NCBI GenBank assembly: GCA_945861615.1
Contig: CAMAVH010000020.1
Span: 1 to 33,374 of the forward strand
Source: Rhizobium sp. Q54
GTDB lineage: Bacteria > Pseudomonadota > Alphaproteobacteria > SMXQ01
Reading direction: 5' to 3'
DNA length: 33,374 nt
This document shows positions 1-7,313 of the stretch, piece after piece. Below the pieces are notes generated by a model. The model worked only from the letters and a program-made list of their open reading frames with translations, was not told the DNA's origin and ran no database searches. Each line of letters opens with the position of its first letter. The first letter of the stretch is position 1. The position numbers and the translations under genes were made by a program.

Positions 1-216
1 CTGCTCGCCGTCGCCTCCGCTCTCATCACCGTCGTCGGCGAATGGGCCTATTACGCCGTCTTCACCGGCATCGACGCCAGTTTGGTGCTGCAGGCCAATC
101 TGACGACCATGGCCGGCCCGCGCCCGGCCTGGATCGTGCTGGCGATCAGCCTCCTCATACCGCTGACCGCGGCGCTCTGGCGCCCCATCGGGGCCTGGCG
201 CAAGCGGGCCGCCTAA
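1..216 (+). CDS. C-terminal end of an unidentified membrane protein (partial)
   Basis: The frame is open from base 1 to a TAA at 214-216 and gives 71 residues, so the gene starts outside the window. Two hydrophobic stretches are visible, about residues 1-22 (LLAVASALITVVGEWAYYAV) and 44-61 (WIVLAISLLIPLTAALW). A basic tail, WRKRAA, follows and would lie in the cytoplasm by the positive-inside rule. This looks like the last one or two membrane helices of a permease or other integral membrane protein. I do not recognise the family from this fragment. It does not look like a TctA or TctB end that I can identify, although Bug binding proteins lie nearby. The next gene starts about 100 bases later on the same strand. 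Confidence 0.6.
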   Translation: MLAVASALITVVGEWAYYAVFTGIDASLVLQANLTTMAGPRPAWIVLAISLLIPLTAALWRPIGAWRKRAA

Positions 217-314
217 AGCATTTCGGCGCGCGGCGTGGTCTTTTCGGGGAAAAGCATGGGCGGCAACGATGCCCAAGCCTAAAATAGATGCCTCTTTCTT
301 CTTCTGAGGCCGCC

Positions 315-1295
315 ATGTTCATCAGCCGCCGTCTGTCCTTCACGGAAATCCCGCTCGTCGATATCGCACCGATCTTCGGCGGCGACAGCCCGGCGCGCCG
401 CCAGATGGACGCCGCCTTGATCGATGCCTGCGAGCGCGTCGGCTTCTTTTACGTGACGAACCATCGCGTCGCGCTCGACATCCAGCAGCGCATGATGCGC
501 GTCACCGAAGACTTCTTCGCCCTGCCGACCGAGGCGAAGATGGACGTGGTGATGACCAAGTCGCCGGCGTTTCGCGGCTACCGCCCGTTCGGCGCCATCG
601 GCGTCGATAAGAGCAAGAAAGCGCGCGGCCAAGAGGGCTTCCAGATTCAGCGCGAGTTGGGCGCCGACGATCCCGATGTGCAAGCCGGCAAGCCGCTCCA
701 TGCGCCCAATCTCTGGCCGAAAGAACAGCCCGAGCTGCGCAAGGTGATGCTGGACTATTACGCGGCGATGGAAGGCCTCAGCATGGAGCTGATGCGCGCC
801 TTCGCGCGCGGTCTTGGCTTGGAAGAAAGCTACTTCGACCAGCGCCACCGTAAGTCGCTCTCCATGCTGCGCATTCTCCATTATCCTCGCCACAAGGCGA
901 CCGACGAGAGCGAGATCGGCATTCGCGCCCACACCGATTCGGGCGAACTGACCATCATCCTGCAGGACGACGTCGGCGGCCTCGAAGTGCTGAACAAGGA
1001 GGGCGAATGGGTGCAGGCCCGCCCGGTGCCGGACAGCTTCATCGTCAATCTCGGCCGCGCCATGGAGACCTGGACCAACGGCCGCTTCGTCGCGACGCCC
1101 CATCGCGTCATCAACCGCAACGGGGACAACCGCTATTCCATGCCTTTCTTCACCAACCCTGACTACGACGCCATCGTCGCGCCGGTGCCGGGCACCGAAG
1201 GCTATGGCGACGACCATCCGCCCATGGTCGCCGGCGAGAACACGCTGGCGCAATATCGCAAGAGCTGGCCGGCCTTCGGCGAAGGCGAATATTAG
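315..1295 (+). CDS. 2-oxoglutarate/Fe(II)-dependent oxygenase (isopenicillin N synthase family)
   Basis: The 326-residue protein has the usual length and layout of the 2OG-Fe(II)/isopenicillin N synthase family. The N-terminal DIOX_N part begins IPLVDIAPIF, followed by the typical GFFYVTNH segment. The iron ligands are visible as HTD (His206, Asp208) and His263 in PHRVIN. The 2-oxoglutarate (or substrate carboxylate) pair is Arg273 and Ser275 in NRYSMP. Such enzymes hydroxylate, desaturate or cyclise small molecules in the cytoplasm; the substrate cannot be told here. I chose the ATG at 315 because GAGG at 305-308 sits six bases before it. An in-frame ATG at 288 lacks a ribosome site and would add nine residues. 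It is convergent with a Bug binding protein across a bidirectional terminator. A paralogue lies at 2718-3788. Confidence 0.9.
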   Translation: MFISRRLSFTEIPLVDIAPIFGGDSPARRQMDAALIDACERVGFFYVTNHRVALDIQQRMMRVTEDFFALPTEAKMDVVMTKSPAFRGYRPFGAIGVDKSKKARGQEGFQIQRELGADDPDVQAGKPLHAPNLWPKEQPELRKVMLDYYAAMEGLSMELMRAFARGLGLEESYFDQRHRKSLSMLRILHYPRHKATDESEIGIRAHTDSGELTIILQDDVGGLEVLNKEGEWVQARPVPDSFIVNLGRAMETWTNGRFVATPHRVINRNGDNRYSMPFFTNPDYDAIVAPVPGTEGYGDDHPPMVAGENTLAQYRKSWPAFGEGEY

Positions 1296-1315
1296 GGCCC
1301 TTCGCCGGCCTCAAT

Positions 1316-1347
1316 AAAAAGGCCCGAACCGGCGTTCGGGCCTTTTT
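1316..1347. terminator. Bidirectional intrinsic terminator
   Basis: A 9-bp stem (1321-1329 with 1334-1342) encloses a CGGC loop. Five A precede it and five T follow it, so it can end transcripts from both sides. It lies between the convergent oxygenase and binding-protein genes, as expected for such a site. Confidence 0.9.
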
Positions 1348-1363
1348 CATTCTAAAGATCGGA

Positions 1364-2641
1364 TTATCGACAGGTCACCGACTGGGCCGCGTCTTTATTG
1401 CCGAGATAAACAACGTCACAGACCAGGCCCGCCTTGAGAGCTGCCGCCTTGGCCTCGCTGCCGGCCACCGTGATCTTGGCGCCGGCAAGCGCCGCGCTCA
1501 CCGGCTTGCCGCCGTCGGTGAAGGCGACGCTGCCGCCCTTGGCGTCGGCGGTCAACTTGGTCTCCTTGACGGTGATCCACTTCAAGGCCGCCTGGACGAC
1601 GCCGTCCTTCAGCATGCTGGCTTCGTTGGCGCGGTCCTGAATCGCTTGAGGCGTGGCGATCATCTTGGCGACATGGGCCTGCACCTTGTCGCCGGGAATC
1701 CAGTTGGCTTCGAGCTGCAGGCGCTTGGCCTCGGCGATAAAGGCCGGATCGGTCATCGTGTCGTCGAATGCCTTGCGCAACGCGGCGAGACGGTTCGCCG
1801 GAATGCCCGGCGGCGCACCGAAGGGACGGCCGATGTACTGACGCGAGATCAGGAAATCCATCACCTCGCGGTCGGCCGGAGACTTCGCGAGATCGACGGC
1901 GGCGGCGATGCCTTTCAAATCGTCGATCGGCTCGACATTGACCTGCACCAAAACGCGGATCGACTTGTCGTTGAGCTTCTGCTGCGCCGTGGTCAGCACG
2001 GTGTCCCAGCCGATGCCGCAAAGCCCGTCGACTTCGCCGCGCTCCATGGCGAGCATGACAGAAGGCACCGACGGATAACCGCGGATGATCTTGAACTTCG
2101 CGCCAGCCAGTTGATTGAGGAAAGCGCCGACCATATAGGTGCTCGAGCTGGTCGAGCCCGAGGCGCCGATCACCAATTCCTTCTGCTGCGCCTCTTTCAT
2201 CGTCTGCACCGGCGACTTGTCCGAGACGATGCAGATGCTGGTCAGTTGATTGGCACTGCCGATCCAGGAGAACTTTTCCGGCTCGAACTGGACCTTGCGG
2301 CCCATCAAGGGCTCGATCACGATGGTGTTGTGCAGGATAGCGATGGCCGAGCCGTCGCGCGGCGCCTTGTTATAGAGCGACGCTGCCATGACGAGGCCGC
2401 TGGCGCCCGGCATGTTGCGATAGACGAAGGTCGGGTTGCCGGGAATATGCCGCGCGTAAAACTGGCCGACGATACGCGCATAGGCGTCATAGCCGCCGGA
2501 CGGCTCGGAGCCGATATACATGTCGACCTGGCGGCCTTTGTAGAACTGCTCGACCGATTGAGCCGACGCGGCGCCGCACGCGGCCGCCACGGCTATTCCG
2601 ATCGCCATCGTCACCGCACGCGCCAAGCCCGTCTTACGCAT
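1364..2641 (-). CDS. TctC/Bug-type periplasmic binding protein with a C-terminal extension
   Basis: Product of 425 residues. A Sec signal peptide (MRKTGLARAVTMAIGIAVAA, cleavage probably after ASA at 27) precedes a Bug-family binding domain. Visible family marks are QFYKGRQVDMYIG, GGYDAYARI, HIPGNPTFVYRNMPGASG, LAMERGEVDGLCG and GRPFGAPPGIPANRLAALR. Bug proteins bind carboxylates or other small molecules in the periplasm for TctAB-type carriers. Most are about 320-350 residues long. This one carries about 80 more after residue 340, a Gly/Ala/Val/Thr-rich stretch with two cysteines near the end (LVCDVVYLG and SVTCR). The ATG at 2641 follows AGGGGG at seven bases; a longer frame to 2695 lacks such a site and would bury the signal peptide. 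It lies 76 bases behind the oxygenase gene, with a terminator-like hairpin between. The ligand is unknown. Confidence 0.9.
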   Translation of the reverse strand: MRKTGLARAVTMAIGIAVAAACGAASAQSVEQFYKGRQVDMYIGSEPSGGYDAYARIVGQFYARHIPGNPTFVYRNMPGASGLVMAASLYNKAPRDGSAIAILHNTIVIEPLMGRKVQFEPEKFSWIGSANQLTSICIVSDKSPVQTMKEAQQKELVIGASGSTSSSTYMVGAFLNQLAGAKFKIIRGYPSVPSVMLAMERGEVDGLCGIGWDTVLTTAQQKLNDKSIRVLVQVNVEPIDDLKGIAAAVDLAKSPADREVMDFLISRQYIGRPFGAPPGIPANRLAALRKAFDDTMTDPAFIAEAKRLQLEANWIPGDKVQAHVAKMIATPQAIQDRANEASMLKDGVVQAALKWITVKETKLTADAKGGSVAFTDGGKPVSAALAGAKITVAGSEAKAAALKAGLVCDVVYLGNKDAAQSVTCR

Positions 2642-2675
2642 ATCGCCCCCTAGGGTCTCATGATGTGGCGGATAC

Positions 2676-2707
2676 AAAAACGCCGGATCAGGCAATCCGA
2701 TCCGGCG
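2676..2707 (-). terminator. Intrinsic terminator or attenuator between oxygenase and binding-protein genes
   Basis: A 9-bp stem (2681-2689 with 2699-2707) with a 9-base loop is followed, on the minus strand, by five T (2676-2680). It lies after the oxygenase stop and only 34 bases before the start of the binding-protein gene. That leaves no room for a full promoter, so partial read-through is likely. Confidence 0.8.
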
Positions 2708-2717
2708 CTGCTGAGGA

Positions 2718-3788
2718 TTAGGCGTTGTAAGCTTCGCCTTTGCCCTTGTGGTAGCCGTAGTACCACAGGCGCAAATCCATGTAGGTCATCGGTTCGAACT
2801 GCTTGGGGTTGTCCGGGGTGATGCAGCTGTCCATCACCTCGATCATGGCGTCGAAGTCCGGCCCGAAGAACACCGGGACCGAATAGCGCTCGAGGCCCGA
2901 CAGGTTGATCACGCGATGCTTGGTCGATTTGTAGCGACCGTTGGTCCAGCGAACCATCAGGTTACCGGTGTTGACCAGCAGCGTCCCCGGAACGATCTCG
3001 GCCACCTTCCAATGGCCCGACGGCATCTGCACGGCCAAGCCCGGCACGTTCGACTGCGCGAGGAACGTCGTCAGGCAATTGTCGGTATGCGGTGGGATGC
3101 CGTACTGGCCGTTGCCGACCTCGGTCTGCGGCGGATAATGCGCGAGACGCAGGTTGCAATGGGGCTCATTGAACAAACCGTCGAAGAAATTATCGGGCAT
3201 GCCGACAGAGCGCGCCCATAAGGGCAGCATCGACTTGCCGAGTTTCTCGATTGCCGCGTGGTACTCAAGCAGCGTTTCGCGGAACCCCGGCAGGTTCTCC
3301 GGCCAATTGTTCATTCCGCAGAACGGCTTCTTGGCGATGACCGCCGGATCGTCGGGCGTGCGCTCGCGGTTGATGATGAACGACTCGTTGAGCGCCGGCT
3401 TGACGTTCTTGATGATCGAGCTGTTGGCAGAGTGGGGCGCCTCTTTGATCTGCACGTATCCCGTATTGTCGACGCGCGGCACCTTCATCTTCTCTTCGAG
3501 CGGCAAGGCGAAGAAGCGCTGCGCCTGAGCGAAGGTGCGGTCGATCATCTCCTGCGGAATGCCGTGATTTCTCAAGTAGAAGAAACCGACCGTCTCGGTC
3601 GCATGGCGCAAATCGGCGGCAATCAGGTCGGCTGCGCCCGGCTTGCCGGCGCGATAATCGCCGATATCGATGAGAGGAACCTCTTCGGTCGAGTCGGGAT
3701 AGTCCATCAGCTTGATCAACTCGGCGTCGTCGGTCGTCTCGACCATTTTGCCGACATTGAGCTTCTTTTCGTCGATTTGGGTGGCCAT
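2718..3788 (-). CDS. 2-oxoglutarate/Fe(II)-dependent oxygenase (isopenicillin N synthase family)
   Basis: Product of 356 residues with the DIOX_N segment (VPLIDIGDYR, then GFFYLRNHGIP) and the catalytic jelly roll. Iron ligands are His234 and Asp236 in PPHTDN and His291 in KHRVIN. The co-substrate carboxylate pair is Arg301 and Ser303 in ERYSVP. It is a diverged paralogue of the protein at 315-1295, with a longer N-terminus of about 37 residues before the conserved core and a C-terminal tail ending YYGYHKGKGEAYNA. The ATG at 3788 follows a purine-rich AGGAGCAGGAAGC. Placement directly before a binding-protein gene on the same strand suggests oxidation of the compound that protein captures; this is inference. 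The exact reaction (hydroxylation, desaturation or ring closure) cannot be read from the sequence. Confidence 0.92.
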   Translation of the reverse strand: MATQIDEKKLNVGKMVETTDDAELIKLMDYPDSTEEVPLIDIGDYRAGKPGAADLIAADLRHATETVGFFYLRNHGIPQEMIDRTFAQAQRFFALPLEEKMKVPRVDNTGYVQIKEAPHSANSSIIKNVKPALNESFIINRERTPDDPAVIAKKPFCGMNNWPENLPGFRETLLEYHAAIEKLGKSMLPLWARSVGMPDNFFDGLFNEPHCNLRLAHYPPQTEVGNGQYGIPPHTDNCLTTFLAQSNVPGLAVQMPSGHWKVAEIVPGTLLVNTGNLMVRWTNGRYKSTKHRVINLSGLERYSVPVFFGPDFDAMIEVMDSCITPDNPKQFEPMTYMDLRLWYYGYHKGKGEAYNA

Positions 3789-4122
3789 GCTTCCTGCTCC
3801 TCTCTGACGGCGGCCGCGTCGCGGCGCCGATACAAACGCAATCTACGCCAGTGTCGCCATTGTCTTCGGCAAAGCATCCTTTAGGGATGGCAATGATCCG
3901 CGAGTGTACAAAGCCGCATGGCCAAACAAAACCCACGGCCAGAGTCCCCGCTCGTCTCGGGCCCGATTCGCGAACAATGTCCCCGGACTAGTATGTCGCG
4001 CATTATCCACCCGGACCGTAGGGCGGACAATCATTGGGTGCCCAGCGTTTCTCCGCGCCATAGCCTGTTCCGTCCGACGGAATTTTTTCGCGTCTCGGTT
4101 GCAAGTTTACACAGAATAACTC
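3789..4122. other. Intergenic leader of the 2OG oxygenase gene
   Basis: These 334 bases lie upstream of the oxygenase start and behind the VOC gene stop. No convincing coding frame is present. The only structure I can point to is a short inverted repeat, CATCC/GGATG, at 3875-3889 with a 5-base centre. It could be an operator but has no second copy. The promoter of the 2718-3788 gene must lie here; no clear -35/-10 pair was found. Confidence 0.4.
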
Positions 4123-4530
4123 TTATTCCGTATCGGCCAGCGGATCGTTCGTCAGATCGATCAGCTCGAGCACGTTGCCGTCGGGATCGTGGAAATAGGC
4201 GCTGCGGCCTTGAAACGTCCCCCGGGCGCGATTTTCCTCGAGAAAAACCCGTACGCCGTGCTCGGCCAGCGTCTTCAGCGCCGCATCGAAGGCGCTGCCT
4301 TGCACCAGAAAGGCCGTGTGAATCTCATGACGATTCGGCGGATTGGGATCGATGGGTTTTTCGGAATGGGTCAGCACGAACAGGTCGTCGCCGCAGCGCA
4401 AGAAACACATATGTGGACTGCGCCGCAGCTTCTTAAGACCCAGCAGGCCGGTGTAGAAGGACTCGGCATGGTCGATATCCGTCACAGGAATGGTGAAATG
4501 CACGAGTTTCTGCAGTTCGATCACGGCCAT
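4123..4530 (-). CDS. VOC (glyoxalase/extradiol-dioxygenase fold) protein
   Basis: A 135-residue single-subunit VOC protein with two beta-alpha-beta-beta-beta modules. The first starts with LVHFTIPVTDIDHAESFYTG, the second with EIHTAFLVQG and ends DPDGNVLELIDL. His in VHFTI, His in EIHTAF and Glu in LELIDL sit at the usual metal-ligand positions, so a divalent metal site seems intact. Family members are lyases, isomerases, extradiol dioxygenases or antibiotic-binding proteins; the role here is unknown. The ATG at 4530 follows GGAGG at seven bases. A longer open frame to 4740 would add 70 residues without family resemblance and is rejected. The gene is divergent from the binding protein at 4809, sharing a 278-base promoter region. 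Confidence 0.88.
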   Translation of the reverse strand: MAVIELQKLVHFTIPVTDIDHAESFYTGLLGLKKLRRSPHMCFLRCGDDLFVLTHSEKPIDPNPPNRHEIHTAFLVQGSAFDAALKTLAEHGVRVFLEENRARGTFQGRSAYFHDPDGNVLELIDLTNDPLADTE

Positions 4531-4808
4531 GCCCACGCCTCCGGTCCTGTGATGAGCCTTGCCGGCCCATTCCTTCGATAGCGAATGTATCACTGCCGCC
4601 ATAGCGGCGATCTTATACCTTTCGGCCCGATTCTTATAAGCGCGTTTCAAGATGCGGCACGAAGACCGGGCGGCGAACTTCGTCTTGGCATATGTTCTGC
4701 CTAATTTAAAAAATTCCCGTTTTGCTTCACAGTGACCCACGGGAGATTCATAAGCGGATAACCGCGCGACAGGGCATCGCGCACCGCCCGCATAAAAGGA
4801 GACGTCAC

Positions 4809-5876
4809 GTGATCGTTAAGACACCCGCCGTTCGTTCCAGCGCCACGCGTTGCTTGCTTGCCCTGCCACTCGCCTTCGCCTGCACCGTGGCTGCCATGCC
4901 GGCACAAGCCCAGCAGTCGGTCGAGGATTTCTACAAAGGCAAACAGATGCGTTTCGTCATCCGTTCGGCCGGCGGCGGCGGCTACGATCTCTACTCGCGC
5001 CTGATCGCCGCGCATATCGTGCGCCACATTCCCGGCAATCCCACCATCGTGCCCCAGAATATGCCGGGCGCCGGCGGCATCATCGCCGCCAATTACATGG
5101 GCGAGATCGCGCCGAAAGACGGCACGCATCTCACCATGATCAGCCAAGCCCTCGCCATGGACCAGTCGCTCGGCCTGACGCCGACCTTCAAGGCGGACCT
5201 GCGCACGTTCGCTTGGATCGGCAACCTCGGCGATTCGAACATCCTGACCTACACCTATCACACGTCGCCGACCAAGACGATGGAAGACGCCAAGAAGCGC
5301 GAAACCACCATGGGTGCGACCGGTGCCGGCAGCGCCACGACTTGGCTGCCGATCGTCTACAACCGTTTGCTCGGCACCCAATTCAAGCTGATCCAGGGCT
5401 ACAAGAGCGGCTCCGCCGTCAAGCTCGCCATGGAGCGTGGAGAGGTCGAAGGCTATGCCGCCAACCCGTGGGCCGCGCTGGTCTCCGCATCGCCCGATCT
5501 CATCAAGAACAAGCAGCTCAATATCCTCACGCAGGTCGGCCTCGACAAGGAAGACGATCTGCCGAACGTGCCGTTGCTCAGCGAACTGGCGACCGATAAG
5601 GACAGCAAGGATATCCTGACCTGGATTTCGACGGCGATGGCCGTCGGCCGCCCGATCGGCACGACGCCGGGCGTACCTGCGGACCGCGTCGCCGCACTGC
5701 GCAAGGCCTTCAACGACACGGTGAAGGACCCCGTGTTCCTCGCCGCTGCCGCGAAGGTCGATGCCGAAATCAAGCCGATCGATGGCGTGAAGCTGCAAGC
5801 CATGATCGACAGCGTGATGAGTTCGCCGCAGTCCTTGAAAGACAAAGTCAAAGCGATAATGCCCGATCGCGAATAA
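4809..5876 (+). CDS. TctC/Bug-type periplasmic binding protein
   Basis: Product of 355 residues starting at a GTG, seven bases behind AAGGAG (4796-4801). An upstream in-frame ATG at 4722 would place a long non-hydrophobic arm before the signal peptide and is rejected. The signal peptide runs to about AQA in MPAQAQQ, followed by DFYKGKQMRFVI, GGGYDLYSRL, HIPGNPTIVPQNMPGAGG, LAMERGEVEGYA and AVGRPIGTTPGVPADRVAAL. These are the Bug-family marks. It is a close paralogue of the protein at 7314-8384. The segments MGEIAPKDGTH, MDQSLGLTPTFKADLR and HTSPTKTMEDAKKRET are identical in both. The two copies flank a two-cupin gene. No TctA or TctB subunit lies nearby. The ligand is unknown and probably an organic anion. 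Confidence 0.92.
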   Translation: MIVKTPAVRSSATRCLLALPLAFACTVAAMPAQAQQSVEDFYKGKQMRFVIRSAGGGGYDLYSRLIAAHIVRHIPGNPTIVPQNMPGAGGIIAANYMGEIAPKDGTHLTMISQALAMDQSLGLTPTFKADLRTFAWIGNLGDSNILTYTYHTSPTKTMEDAKKRETTMGATGAGSATTWLPIVYNRLLGTQFKLIQGYKSGSAVKLAMERGEVEGYAANPWAALVSASPDLIKNKQLNILTQVGLDKEDDLPNVPLLSELATDKDSKDILTWISTAMAVGRPIGTTPGVPADRVAALRKAFNDTVKDPVFLAAAAKVDAEIKPIDGVKLQAMIDSVMSSPQSLKDKVKAIMPDRE

Positions 5877-5882
5877 ACGAAC

Positions 5883-5915
5883 GCGGGGCGTTCACCAGAA
5901 CGCCCCGCTCTCCTT
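5883..5915 (+). terminator. Hairpin after a binding-protein gene, probable attenuator
   Basis: An 11-bp perfect stem (5883-5893 with 5898-5908) closes an ACCA loop and is followed by a weak pyrimidine run (TCTCCTTTT). It lies directly after the binding-protein stop and 46 bases before the cupin start. It may trim or partly end the transcript, and it shares its GGGGCGTTC arm with the hairpin at 8394. Confidence 0.7.
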
Positions 5916-5954
5916 TTGCCTGAGCCCACGCAGCATTTGCCCAAGGATTCGCTC

Positions 5955-7109
5955 ATGACGAGCTTGCACGTTGAGACGGTTGCTTCCGAGGCCACCGGTG
6001 CCGATGAGAACGACAAGAACCCGCTGATCCTCCCGGACCGCCAGGACACCTACAACGAATGGCTCAAGCTTCAGGGCATTCCGATCAATCGCGGCTTTTA
6101 TATCGACGTCAACGAACTGCCGCTGGAACATTGGGACATGAAAGGCGTTCCGGCCGCCTTCGTCATCCTCGAAGGCACCGGCGGCGTCAATGACGGTTAT
6201 GTCTGCGAGATTCCGCCAGGCGCCAAGACCAAGCCGCAACGCCACATGTACGAGGAGACGGTCTACGTCACCAAGGGACATGGCGCGACGACGATCTGGC
6301 AACCCGACGGCAAGAAGCACACGTTCGAATGGGGCCCGGGCAGTCTGTTCGCCATCCCGCTTAATGCCAATTACCAGCATTTCAACTCGAGCGGCCTAGA
6401 GGGCGCGCGTTTCTACGCCGTGACCAACTGCTGCTTCATGATGAACATGTTCCACTCGGTGGATTACATCTTCAACAACAACTACGTATTCAAGGATCGT
6501 TTCGACGGCGAGAACGGCGATTTCTTCAGCGGCGAAGGCCGCATTCAGGGCCGCCTCTTCATGACGACGAACTTCGTGCCCGATGCGCGCACGATCAAGC
6601 TCTACGACTACAGCATGCGCGGCAAGGACAGCACGAACCTGAAGTTCAATCTGGCGAGCCAGTCGATGGGCGCGCATATCTCGGAGTTTCCGGTCGGCTC
6701 CTACAAGAAGTCGCACCGCCACGGCCCCGGCGCGCATCTCATCATCCTTAACGGCAAGGGCTACACCTTGCTGTGGGAGCCGGGCAAAGACGAGGCGATG
6801 AAGGTCGATTGGAAGCCGGGCACTATCGTCGTGCCGCCCGACCAATGGTTCCATCAGCATTTCAATAGCGGCGCCGAGCGCGTGCGCTATCTTGCCATTC
6901 ATCGCAACAATTGGGCCTACAAGCCGCTCGCCAAGAACGCCGACTTGCAAGCCAGTTACACCAGCATCAAGGACGGCGGCAATCAGGTCGATTTCGAGGA
7001 TGAAGATCCACGAATCCACTGTGACTTCGTCGCCGAACTGGAAGCCGCCGGCGCGGCCTGCGTGATGTGCGACTACTATCCGCACTGCCCCAAGAAAAAG
7101 CACGGCTGA
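5955..7109 (+). CDS. Two-domain cupin (bicupin) protein
   Basis: A 384-residue cytoplasmic protein without signal peptide. Cupin module 1 (about residues 80-160) shows RHMYEETVYVTKG with His97, Glu100/101, and QHFNSS with His142. Module 2 (about 250-330) shows SHRHGPGAHLIILNGKGYT, then PPDQWFHQHFNSG. Both therefore keep the two-motif layout and metal-binding His/Glu set of cupins, although module 2 has no obvious Glu in the usual place. The C-terminus has a cysteine cluster, CVMCDYYPHC. Bicupins include dioxygenases (gentisate, quercetin, hydroxyanthranilate types), decarboxylases and isomerases; I cannot tell which this is. The ATG at 5955 lies seven bases after AAGGA. It sits between two near-duplicate Bug genes, which suggests it acts on their ligand. 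Confidence 0.88.
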   Translation: MTSLHVETVASEATGADENDKNPLILPDRQDTYNEWLKLQGIPINRGFYIDVNELPLEHWDMKGVPAAFVILEGTGGVNDGYVCEIPPGAKTKPQRHMYEETVYVTKGHGATTIWQPDGKKHTFEWGPGSLFAIPLNANYQHFNSSGLEGARFYAVTNCCFMMNMFHSVDYIFNNNYVFKDRFDGENGDFFSGEGRIQGRLFMTTNFVPDARTIKLYDYSMRGKDSTNLKFNLASQSMGAHISEFPVGSYKKSHRHGPGAHLIILNGKGYTLLWEPGKDEAMKVDWKPGTIVVPPDQWFHQHFNSGAERVRYLAIHRNNWAYKPLAKNADLQASYTSIKDGGNQVDFEDEDPRIHCDFVAELEAAGAACVMCDYYPHCPKKKHG

Positions 7110-7313
7110 CCGCCGGGCGCACCGGAAGATGCATCGATCCGGGACGTTTCATCGGAAAATCCATCTGGCGAAACGCTCGGCTTGTGGCATGTGCCATGCA
7201 TATTTGCATAATACTCGAATCGGGTCAGAGTACCCGCCGGGAGACTTTCATCGCGGGCAAGGCCGTCGCACCGTCGCGCCAGCCGGACCGCCGCCGCCAC
7301 AAGGAGATGCTAA

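Noticed and set aside
1646-2653. A 335-codon plus-strand frame opposite the first Bug gene
   Set aside because: Its product is rich in Arg, His and Asp without a family motif and mirrors the codon bias of the real minus-strand gene.
4531-4740. N-terminal extension of the VOC protein to 205 residues
   Set aside because: The added 70 residues have no VOC similarity, and a GGAGG site stands right before the ATG at 4530.
4722-4808. Earlier ATG for the Bug protein at 4809
   Set aside because: It would put about 29 charged residues before the signal peptide, and AAGGAG lies at the right distance for the GTG at 4809.
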